Positions 1-5,282 of a stretch of 5,282 nt of DNA are shown one piece after another; position 1 is the first letter of the stretch; every line of letters starts with the position of its first letter. Location: the NCBI GenBank assembly GCA_900545735.1, contig URAC01000054.1, positions 1 through 5,282 of the forward strand, read 5' to 3'. This DNA is from an uncultured Bacillota bacterium (GTDB lineage: Bacteria > Bacillota > Clostridia > Christensenellales > UBA1242). Below the pieces are notes generated by a model, which had not been told where the DNA came from, did no database searches, and saw only the letters and a program-made list of their open reading frames with translations. The translations under genes were made by a program, and so were the position numbers.

Positions 1-538
<538 letters not shown>

Positions 539-706
539 TTGGTATTATAATCTCTTTCGAGAATAATAATCGTTAAATTTTGATTTTTTGACTCATAACT
601 CATTTTGACTTTAATAACTTTGCGTTAAAAAGATAAGTTCTTTTTGAAATTGACAAGGTAAATTTAAAAAACCTTAAAATGTTTACACATCTACCTTTTC
701 TTTCCA

Positions 707-725
707 TATTCAGTTTTCAATGTTC
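707..725 (-). promoter_or_regulatory. boxA-like antitermination/processing element
   Basis: The minus strand reads GAACATTGAAAACTGAATA. Closely similar (C/T)TTTGAAAACTGAATA-type sequences are common in rRNA leaders and spacers of Firmicutes, where boxA recruits NusB/NusE for antitermination. Its position between the hairpin at 727-756 and the 16S start fits. The first part diverges from the canonical boxA (GAACATT rather than GCTCTTT), so the call is tentative. Confidence 0.45.
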
Positions 726-726
726 T

Positions 727-756
727 AACCTTTTTTGCTGTTTAGCTTCAAAGGTT
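727..756 (-). promoter_or_regulatory. boxB-like hairpin in the rRNA leader
   Basis: On the minus strand AACCTTT (750-756) can pair with AAAGGTT (727-733). An inner 3-bp stem (744-746 with 737-739) closes a 4-nt loop. The hairpin immediately precedes the boxA-like sequence in transcript order, the same boxB-then-boxA order known from bacterial rRNA antitermination leaders. The pairing is seen in the sequence; the antitermination role is inferred. Confidence 0.4.
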
Positions 757-786
757 TTTGCCCCGCCATTTCAGCGTAGCGGAGTT

Positions 787-815
787 AATATATCACATAA
801 AAAAACCATTGTCAA
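787..815 (-). promoter_or_regulatory. rRNA operon promoter (sigma-A type)
   Basis: On the minus strand there is a perfect -35 box TTGACA (810-815), a 17-bp spacer, and a -10 box TATATT (787-792) preceded by TGA, making an extended -10. The likely start is a G near 780. It is the only good minus-strand promoter I find between the 16S gene and the divergent gene, and it lies about 240 nt before the mature 16S end, a normal leader length. Confidence 0.8.
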
Positions 816-818
816 CAG

Positions 819-857
819 TTTTTAACAAATTTTTCAAAAATTTTTAAAAATTTTTTT
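819..857 (-). promoter_or_regulatory. UP-element-like phased A-tracts upstream of the rRNA promoter
   Basis: Directly upstream of the -35 box lies a 39-bp stretch with only two C/G bases (826 and 835). Four T-runs on the plus strand (A-tracts on the transcribed minus orientation) sit at 819-823, 830-834, 841-845 and 851-857, with centres at 821, 832, 843 and 854, exactly 11 bp apart. Such tracts bind the RNA polymerase alpha C-terminal domain and/or bend DNA, as known for rRNA promoters. The pattern is seen; the function is inferred. Confidence 0.6.
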
Positions 858-925
858 GAAATCGCTATATCGCCCTAATTTTCTTGCTGTGTAGCCATTT
901 TAAACATTCTTTTTTAAAAAAAGTA

Positions 926-953
926 TTGACAAAATTTAATTATTGTATATACT
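926..953 (+). promoter_or_regulatory. promoter of the small acidic protein gene
   Basis: A perfect -35 box TTGACA (926-931) is followed after 16 bp by TATACT (948-953), five of six matches to the -10 consensus. Transcription would start near 960, giving an untranslated leader of only about 17 nt. It is divergent from the rRNA promoter, whose -35 box is about 110 bp away, with the AT-rich tracts lying between them. Confidence 0.7.
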
Positions 954-966
954 AAAAGTATCAAAT

Positions 967-972
967 GGAGGG
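967..972 (+). promoter_or_regulatory. ribosome binding site that decides the start at 977
   Basis: GGAGGG sits 4 nt before the ATG at 977. An in-frame ATG at 965 overlaps this site, has no Shine-Dalgarno of its own and would begin only about 5 nt from the predicted transcript start, so 977 is preferred. Confidence 0.8.
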
Positions 973-976
973 ATTT

Positions 977-1168
977 ATGAAAGAAAGAATTTATCAAGAT
1001 GGCGAACTCAATATCGACGACAGAGATTCAGCAGATTATTCAAGATTAGTTGACGAAGCAGAAAGAAGAGCAGCTTATCAATCAGCAAATGTTGAAAGAC
1101 GCAGCAGACTTGCTGACGAATATGAACCAGAAGTTGAAGACAACTACGATATATCTCAAGATTTATAA
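977..1168 (+). CDS. small acidic protein of unknown function (63 aa)
   Basis: I do not recognise this protein. It starts MKERIYQDGE and ends NYDISQDL. By my count it has 19 acidic and 9 basic residues (net about -10). Eight of the basic residues are Arg and only one is Lys, which is notable in an AT-rich genome. There is no Cys, His, Trp or Phe and no hydrophobic segment, so it is expected to be soluble and cytoplasmic. Residues about 20-46 look like a charged helix, and the C-terminal third is rich in Glu/Asp and Tyr and may be disordered. It is a single transcription unit with its own near-consensus promoter, a strong Shine-Dalgarno and a strong terminator, so high expression is likely. The 965 start would add four residues (MEGF) but is less likely. 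Whether it is a real protein is well supported by these signals; its role is unknown. Confidence 0.8.
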   Translation: MKERIYQDGELNIDDRDSADYSRLVDEAERRAAYQSANVERRSRLADEYEPEVEDNYDISQDL

Positions 1169-1175
1169 GATAATA

Positions 1176-1209
1176 AAAAAATAGCCACGATTGCTCGTGG
1201 CTATTTTTT
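1176..1209. terminator. bidirectional intrinsic terminator
   Basis: A perfect 15-bp stem (1176-1190 with 1195-1209) closes the tetraloop TTGC. The core is ATAGCCACGA/TCGTGGCTAT and is flanked by A-runs on the left and T-runs on the right, so it gives a U-tract for transcripts in both directions. It ends the small gene on the plus strand (stop at 1168) and the convergent lipoprotein gene on the minus strand (stop at 1212). Confidence 0.93.
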
Positions 1210-1211
1210 AT

Positions 1212-2216
1212 TTATTTCATTTCGTTTATTACTTTCTGCGCATAAGAATTGTCAACAACTCTGCCAAACTCTACTGTCCCTTCAAGTTCTCCAGCATTTT
1301 GCATTATTGCAAGAAGTCTGTTATATGCACTTTCTTCCATAACTGGGCTGCTCATCCAAGCATCAATTCGCTTATAGGTGTTCACCGAAGCCACAATCGA
1401 ACTTCTAGTGCTTGTTGAGAATGATGGCGCTAACGCTTCATATATCTCATCATCTGTTGCAGTCATAAGATAATTATACCCTTTAACAACAGCACGCAAG
1501 AAGCCTTCTATCTGTCCTTGATTTTTATCAATATAGTTTCTCATAGCCATAAAGCAAGTGAATGGAACCTCGCCGCATTCTTCGCCAACTGACGCAACAA
1601 TATAGCCCTTTCCAGCCGCAACATACTCACTCGCAGTTGGCTCAAACATCGTGCAGTAATCGCCCGTGCCAGCCTCAAATGCGCCCACAACAAGGTTAAA
1701 CGCAACATCTAGGTTGATATTAACTTGGTCAGCACCAGTGCCTATTGGTAAATTGTTAACCTTTTCTATAGCATATTGTAAAGCCATAGCAGGAGAGCCG
1801 CCGCGCCTTCCTCCGATGATTTCCTTTCCAACCAAATTTGACCATTTGAAATCTGGTTCTGGGACTCTTCCAATTAGCAATGAACCATCACGCTTTGTAA
1901 GTTGTCCAAAAATAACTGGCGTGTTGTTTGCTCCTTCTTTTACAACATAAACCGCTGTTTCAGGGCCTAAAAGTGCAATGTCAGCACTGTTGCTTATAAG
2001 TGCAGTCATTGATTGGTCAGAGCCACCACCATTAACCAAGTCTATTTCAATGCCTTCTTCCTTGAAATAGCCTAAGTTTATTGCCGCATAAAAAGGTGCA
2101 TAAAAAATACTATGGGTAACTTCATTTACTCTTAGTTTGTTGTTGCCACCACAGCCAGCAAATCCGACAGAAACAAGACCTATCAAAACCGCCACAAAAG
2201 CCGCAAATTTTTTCAT
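1212..2216 (-). CDS. ABC transporter substrate-binding lipoprotein (NMT1/SsuA-like)
   Basis: The 334-aa product starts with two lysines, a hydrophobic segment (residues 4-20) and a lipobox FAGC with Cys22, so it should be a lipid-anchored extracytoplasmic solute receptor. The mature part begins with the pattern typical of the NMT1/THI5/SsuA periplasmic-binding fold: HSIFYAPFYAAINLGYF (35-51) followed by KEEGIEIDLV, a GGGSDQ loop (63-68) and an SADIALLGPETA segment (77-88). Relatives bind nitrate, sulfonates, taurine or thiamine pyrimidine precursors; the ligand here cannot be told from sequence. The start is fixed by AAGGAGG at 2221-2227, 4 nt before the ATG. No permease or ATPase gene lies on either side (convergent gene downstream, divergent gene upstream), so its transporter partners must be encoded elsewhere or be shared. 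No riboswitch fits in the short upstream region. Confidence 0.88.
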   Translation of the reverse strand: MKKFAAFVAVLIGLVSVGFAGCGGNNKLRVNEVTHSIFYAPFYAAINLGYFKEEGIEIDLVNGGGSDQSMTALISNSADIALLGPETAVYVVKEGANNTPVIFGQLTKRDGSLLIGRVPEPDFKWSNLVGKEIIGGRRGGSPAMALQYAIEKVNNLPIGTGADQVNINLDVAFNLVVGAFEAGTGDYCTMFEPTASEYVAAGKGYIVASVGEECGEVPFTCFMAMRNYIDKNQGQIEGFLRAVVKGYNYLMTATDDEIYEALAPSFSTSTRSSIVASVNTYKRIDAWMSSPVMEESAYNRLLAIMQNAGELEGTVEFGRVVDNSYAQKVINEMK

Positions 2217-2244
2217 TTTTCCTCCTTAAAAAATAGTCTAGATT

Positions 2245-2273
2245 ATTCTATGTTAAAAGGTGGATTTTTGACA
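2245..2273 (-). promoter_or_regulatory. possible promoter of the substrate-binding lipoprotein gene
   Basis: TAGAAT on the minus strand (2245-2250) is a reasonable -10 box and would give a leader of about 20 nt ahead of the ATG at 2216. No good -35 box sits at the right distance: the 17-bp position reads TGTCAA. The call rests mainly on the -10 match and position. Confidence 0.3.
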
Positions 2274-2294
2274 TAAAAAGCCATAAAAGAAAAT
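2268..2294 (+). promoter_or_regulatory. possible promoter of the M50 protease gene
   Basis: A perfect TTGACA (2268-2273) is present on the plus strand, but the best -10 candidate is GAAAAT (2289-2294) at a short 15-bp spacing. An alternative reading is a sporulation sigma-E-like arrangement, CATAAA (2282-2287), 14 bp, CATATTTT (2302-2309), which matches the consensus only partly. Neither is convincing. Confidence 0.25.
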
Positions 2295-2300
2295 TTCTTT
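2286..2300. repeat. perfect 7-bp inverted repeat upstream of the M50 gene
   Basis: AAAGAAA (2286-2292) and TTTCTTT (2294-2300) form a perfect inverted repeat around a single central A, 13 bp before the M50 start codon. It could be an operator half-site pair, but AT-rich DNA yields such palindromes by chance. Confidence 0.35.
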
Positions 2301-2312
2301 GCATATTTTAGT

Positions 2313-3155
2313 ATGATGAAATCTATTCGTATTCACCCAGCAACCTATATCTTTTTATTAATTTTATTGCTAACAGGTTTTGCGGCAGTTGTTATTCCTT
2401 ATTTGATTGCCGTTATATTGCACGAACTCGGACACGCCTTTGTTGCAAAAAAATTGGGCTATAAATTAAATAAAATTTGGATTTTGCCCTATGGTGCCTG
2501 TTTGTCACTAGACGACTTTGCGTTTAATCCAAACGATGAAATAAAAATCGCGTTGGCAGGGCCTATTGTCAATATTTGCTTAATCATTTTAACAATGTCC
2601 TTTTGGTGGATTTTTCCAGCAAGTTATATCTACACTTATTCCTTTGTAATTTCAAATTTTTCATTGGCGCTATTTAATTTATTGCCTGCCTTTCCTTTGG
2701 ACGGTGGCAGAGTTTTAGTCGGAATTTTTTCCATAAAAAACAAACGAAAAGTCGCCTTTAAAGTCGTAACTTGGATAAATCTAATAATTGCATTTTTACT
2801 TTTTACATTGTTTCTAATAAGCTTGTTCTATTATATTAATATATCTTATTTACTCCTTTCAATTTTCTTGTTGATAGGGATTTTTGACAATAAGTTTCAA
2901 GGGAAATATAGTCCACTTTTATACGAATTTTCAGCAAAACAAGAAAAAGATGTTTGCCAAGTAAAACACATCTGCGTTTCTCCAAATGTAAAACTCTATA
3001 AAATAATGTCTGAAATAAATAGACACAAATATAACATCATTTATATCAACCTTCCAAACGGCAAGTTGAAAGCAATAAACGAAAAGCAACTGGAAAGCAT
3101 TCTATTAAACAACTCCCCAACCGACACTCTCGCCACCGCCCTTCACCTAAATTAG
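2313..3155 (+). CDS. M50 family site-2 membrane metalloprotease (SpoIVFB-like)
   Basis: The 280-aa product is an intramembrane zinc protease. The zinc-binding HELGH is at residues 37-41 inside the first hydrophobic region (about 10-41), and the second metal/catalytic motif NLLPAFPLDGGR is at 122-133 with Asp130, the arrangement of SpoIVFB (288 aa in B. subtilis). Other membrane segments lie near 78-100, 104-128, 150-174 and 176-192. The tail (about 193-280) is soluble and resembles a short, degenerate CBS-type domain, as in SpoIVFB, where it senses nucleotide state. In Bacillus this enzyme cleaves pro-sigma-K; the substrate here is unknown. No spoIVFA-like gene is adjacent. Two tandem ATGs (2313, 2316) start the frame, which has a stop just upstream at 2274-2276, and no Shine-Dalgarno is visible. 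The gene is closed by the terminator at 3162-3191. All key residues appear intact. The family call is firm, the SpoIVFB assignment less so. Confidence 0.88.
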   Translation: MMKSIRIHPATYIFLLILLLTGFAAVVIPYLIAVILHELGHAFVAKKLGYKLNKIWILPYGACLSLDDFAFNPNDEIKIALAGPIVNICLIILTMSFWWIFPASYIYTYSFVISNFSLALFNLLPAFPLDGGRVLVGIFSIKNKRKVAFKVVTWINLIIAFLLFTLFLISLFYYINISYLLLSIFLLIGIFDNKFQGKYSPLLYEFSAKQEKDVCQVKHICVSPNVKLYKIMSEINRHKYNIIYINLPNGKLKAINEKQLESILLNNSPTDTLATALHLN

Positions 3156-3161
3156 CCAACA

Positions 3162-3191
3162 AAAAAACTCACTCAAACGAGTGAGTTTTTT
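3162..3191. terminator. bidirectional intrinsic terminator
   Basis: A 13-bp stem (3162-3174 with 3179-3191) has the core CTCACTC/GAGTGAG, the loop AAAC, and A- and T-runs on its two sides. It serves both the M50 gene (stop at 3155, plus strand) and the LRR gene (stop at 3202, minus strand). Confidence 0.92.
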
Positions 3192-3201
3192 ATAGTTTTT
3201 A

Positions 3202-5282
3202 TTAAGCAATCGCTCCAGAATATTTGTAATATTTTCCGCTTGCATTTGCAATGCCGTTTTCATCATAAAGCGTGTCATCTACTTTTGTGAAGCCTAAACC
3301 TGTAATTGCTGTCGCATCTGCACTGTCAACATAAATTGTTGTTAACTTGCTGCAGCCGCTAAACGCAGTATTTCCAATTGTTGTAATGCTTGATGGCAAC
3401 ACAATGCTTTCAAGACTTGAGCAATCTCCGAAACATTGATAAGGAATTTCAGTTATTTTTCCTTTAATAACCACAGAGGTTAATCCTTCGCAATATTTAA
3501 ATGCTATCATTCCAATGCTGGTCACACTGTCTGGGATTGTTATTGTTGTTAATACGCTGCAACTCCAAAATGCACCATATCCAATGCTGGTTACGCCGTC
3601 TGGAATTGTGATGGATGTTAAACCATAGCAATCATAGAATGCACTATCTCCAATGCTGGTTACGCCGTCTGGAATTGTGATTGATGTTAAACTATGGCAA
3701 TTAGAGAATGCAGTACTTCCAATGCTGGTTACGCTGCCATCTGTTGGTATTTCGCTATTTTTACAACCAGCAATTAAAGTTTTACTAGCAGTTTCTATCA
3801 AGCAATTTCTCGCACTGTGATATTTCGGATTTTTACTATCAACATTTATTGATGATAAACCACTGCAACCGCGGAATACAAACTCTCCAATGCTGGTTAC
3901 GCTGTCTGGGATTGTGATGGATGTTAAACCACTGCAATTAGAGAATGCACAATCTCCAATGCTGGTTACGCTGTCTGGGATTGTGATTGATGTTAAACCG
4001 ATGCAACCATCGAATGCCGACATTCCAATGCTGGTTACACTGCCATCTGTTGGTATAACACTATTTTTACAACCAGCAATTAAAGTTTTGCTTACTGTTT
4101 CTATTAAACAATTTCCTGTACTATGATATACTGTATTTCCTTTTGAAACTGTGATTGATGCTAAGTTTATACAAGAAGGGAATGCAGAATCTCCATCTCC
4201 AATGCTGGTTACACTATCTGGGATTGTTATTGTTGTTAATACGCTGCAACTCCAAAATGCACCCTGTCCAATGCTGGTTACCGCATATTTATTTGAATCC
4301 TGACTAATGCCTAGATATTTTGGAATAACTACTGTTGTAACGAAATTTTTTGGCTCAAATTGATTAAGTTTTGCTGAATAATTGTCTGTGCTGTCAAGCG
4401 TTGTTGCGCCAAGAGAGGAAACGCTGTTTGTTGACATTATTGATGACAAGGTTGATGCGTCAACTTTGTTGCCACTTTCATCTATAAGGTCAAAATACCA
4501 TGTTCCTTGGTCGTCTGTATACTGGAAATCACCATAAGATGTGTCTGTTGAATTTTGTGTTATTGAACTTGGCAAGAAAACTTTAAGATTTGGTTCTGCA
4601 ACCACCCAAGCATTGTCTTTACCTGCGGTTTTGCCTGTTATGTCTGCATTGATTAATAGATTTGTTGCTTCGTCAGCACCATACCAAATTTTTGCACCTG
4701 CAGAAAAAGCATCTGATGCAATTATATATGTTATGTTACTGCTATTATTAAGTTTTAACCTTAAATTTGTGCAGCCTTCAAATGCTCTTGAACCAATCAA
4801 AATCGTTTTCATTGTTGTTGGGTTGCCTGAAATCGTGATTTCACCATCTTTTTTGCCTTCTGAGATGATGTCGTCAATATTAATGTCTGGTTTTTCTTCT
4901 GTTGTAACATCAACTTCAACCGGTTTAATAACTTCTGTTATTTCCCAACCTTCGGCTGCTGCATCTGCATCGCCTTGAAGTGTTTCAAGGGTGAGATAAA
5001 CAACAATTTTGTTGATTGAAGTATCACCAACAACAAAGCCGCCACCTTCGCCATCAGGATATGCTCCTGTGAAACCTGCTCCTTCAATTATGAACCTAGC
5101 GTTTGTGTCAAATAAATCTACAAAATCTGCTGGCGCGCTGCTTGTAAACTTATTTAATGTTGTTCCTGTTGCGTAGTAGTGATAACCATCACTAGATTTT
5201 ACCCAATCTGAACCAAAAAATGTTGAACTTGTTGTGATTAAATCACTTGCCTTAAATGATGCTGGCAATGTTTCTAGTTTTG
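3202..5282 (-). CDS. BspA/TpLRR-type leucine-rich repeat protein, N-terminus missing
   Basis: The frame stays open to the window edge (692 complete codons), so the 5' end and any signal peptide lie outside; the TTG at 5266-5268 is not a convincing start because coding continues upstream as KLET with no Shine-Dalgarno. The C-terminal half (about residues 325-680) holds some 11 LRR_5 (BspA-type) units of about 23 aa with the pattern VTSIGxxAFxxCxxLTSITIPDS. A degenerate pair also occurs near 160-200 (IGSRAFEGCTNLRLKL, then ASDAFSAGAKIWYG). Two units carry a longer insert with NCLIET and TLIAGCKNS. The N-terminal part is Asp/Glu/Thr-rich and unassigned. The C-terminus ends KYYKYSGAIA with no LPXTG sortase signal or transmembrane anchor. 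Relatives are usually extracellular or surface proteins used in adhesion and binding; that role is inferred. The gene appears monocistronic at its 3' end. Confidence 0.88.
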   Translation of the reverse strand, partial: KLETLPASFKASDLITTSSTFFGSDWVKSSDGYHYYATGTTLNKFTSSAPADFVDLFDTNARFIIEGAGFTGAYPDGEGGGFVVGDTSINKIVVYLTLETLQGDADAAAEGWEITEVIKPVEVDVTTEEKPDINIDDIISEGKKDGEITISGNPTTMKTILIGSRAFEGCTNLRLKLNNSSNITYIIASDAFSAGAKIWYGADEATNLLINADITGKTAGKDNAWVVAEPNLKVFLPSSITQNSTDTSYGDFQYTDDQGTWYFDLIDESGNKVDASTLSSIMSTNSVSSLGATTLDSTDNYSAKLNQFEPKNFVTTVVIPKYLGISQDSNKYAVTSIGQGAFWSCSVLTTITIPDSVTSIGDGDSAFPSCINLASITVSKGNTVYHSTGNCLIETVSKTLIAGCKNSVIPTDGSVTSIGMSAFDGCIGLTSITIPDSVTSIGDCAFSNCSGLTSITIPDSVTSIGEFVFRGCSGLSSINVDSKNPKYHSARNCLIETASKTLIAGCKNSEIPTDGSVTSIGSTAFSNCHSLTSITIPDGVTSIGDSAFYDCYGLTSITIPDGVTSIGYGAFWSCSVLTTITIPDSVTSIGMIAFKYCEGLTSVVIKGKITEIPYQCFGDCSSLESIVLPSSITTIGNTAFSGCSKLTTIYVDSADATAITGLGFTKVDDTLYDENGIANASGKYYKYSGAIA
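3719..3886 (-). repeat. long LRR module, copy A (168 bp)
   Basis: This is an LRR unit expanded by about 33 residues. It encodes a segment with NCLIETASKTLIAGCKNSEI followed by PTDGSVTSIG. It is a near copy of the module at 4025-4198 and is two codons shorter. Confidence 0.85.
4025..4198 (-). repeat. long LRR module, copy B (174 bp)
   Basis: This second expanded unit encodes NCLIETVSKTLIAGCKNSVI followed by PTDGSVTSIG. The core matches copy A almost residue for residue, while the flanking part (SKGNTVYHSTG versus DSKNPKYHSAR) has diverged. The two copies probably arose by duplication of a larger block within the gene. Confidence 0.85.

Larger units (their letters stand above)
539..780 (-). 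other. rRNA operon transcribed leader
   Basis: This AT-rich stretch lies between the predicted rRNA start point (about 780) and the mature 16S 5' end (about 538), and would be removed during rRNA maturation. It contains no convincing gene on either strand. It holds a hairpin and a boxA-like element, listed separately. The partner strand of the usual RNase III processing stem would lie beyond the 16S 3' end, outside the window, so that stem cannot be checked here. Confidence 0.7.
3512..4281 (-). repeat. 69-bp tandem repeats encoding LRR units
   Basis: The plus-strand marker CCAATGCTGG (encoding the SIG of VTSIG on the minus strand) recurs at 3512, 3581, 3650, 3719, 3887, 3956, 4025, 4199 and 4268. 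Six of the eight intervals are exactly 69 bp (23 codons); the two others are 168 and 174 bp and carry an inserted segment. More divergent units continue on the 3' side of the gene down to about 3320. Every interval is a multiple of three, so the array is in frame throughout. Confidence 0.95.

Noticed and set aside
650..680. Plus-strand promoter (TTGACA at 650-655, TAAAAT at 675-680)
   Set aside because: The spacer is 19 bp, no gene follows in that direction for 300 bp, and the region is the rRNA leader.
1666..1950. Plus-strand open frame inside the lipoprotein gene
   Set aside because: It is antisense to a gene with clear family features and has no ribosome site or own support; the same applies to plus-strand frames at 1191-1418, 3890-4126 and 4541-4978.
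2217..2312. TPP or other riboswitch ahead of the substrate-binding protein gene
   Set aside because: The upstream region is only 96 bp, AT-rich, shared with the divergent gene, and shows no conserved riboswitch core or stem set.
3512..4336. CRISPR array or satellite DNA
   Set aside because: The regular 69-bp period is in frame with a long coding sequence and encodes LRR units; there are no unique spacers between identical repeats.
5266..5268. TTG as the start codon of the LRR protein
   Set aside because: The frame stays open to the window edge, no Shine-Dalgarno is seen, and no signal peptide follows; the gene is simply cut off.

Overview
The window reads as a low-GC, Gram-positive-type (Firmicutes, probably uncultured Clostridia) chromosome. 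The 16S fragment has Firmicutes-like signatures, the non-rRNA DNA is AT-rich, the promoters are sigma-A-like (TTGACA boxes), Shine-Dalgarno sequences are strong where present, and the proteins are a lipoprotein with a lipobox, a SpoIVFB-like membrane protease and a BspA-type leucine-rich-repeat protein. The species cannot be named from this sequence alone.

Layout. 1-538 (minus) is the 5' third of a 16S rRNA gene whose remainder lies before the window. 539-780 is its transcribed leader, with a boxB-like hairpin followed by a boxA-like element. 787-815 is the rRNA promoter (TTGACA, 17 bp, TATATT with extended -10 TG), backed by four T-runs spaced exactly 11 bp apart (819-857) that look like an UP element. 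Divergent to it, a near-consensus plus-strand promoter (926-953) drives a 63-aa very acidic protein of unknown function (977-1168), closed by a 15-bp-stem terminator shared with the convergent gene.

1212-2216 (minus) encodes an NMT1/SsuA-like ABC-transporter substrate-binding lipoprotein with no permease or ATPase gene in the window. A 96-bp divergent intergenic region separates it from 2313-3155 (plus), an M50 site-2 protease of the SpoIVFB type with intact HELGH and LDG motifs, no visible Shine-Dalgarno and no SpoIVFA neighbour. A second convergent terminator (3162-3191) separates it from 3202-5282 (minus), a large BspA/TpLRR repeat protein whose N-terminus is beyond the window edge.

The genes are mostly single transcription units arranged divergently or convergently, so no operon-level cooperation can be read here. 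I do not see a clear new defence or mobile system. The best leads are the highly expressed-looking small acidic protein beside the rRNA promoter, the apparently SD-less M50 gene with a perfect inverted repeat just upstream, and the homogenised LRR repeats.
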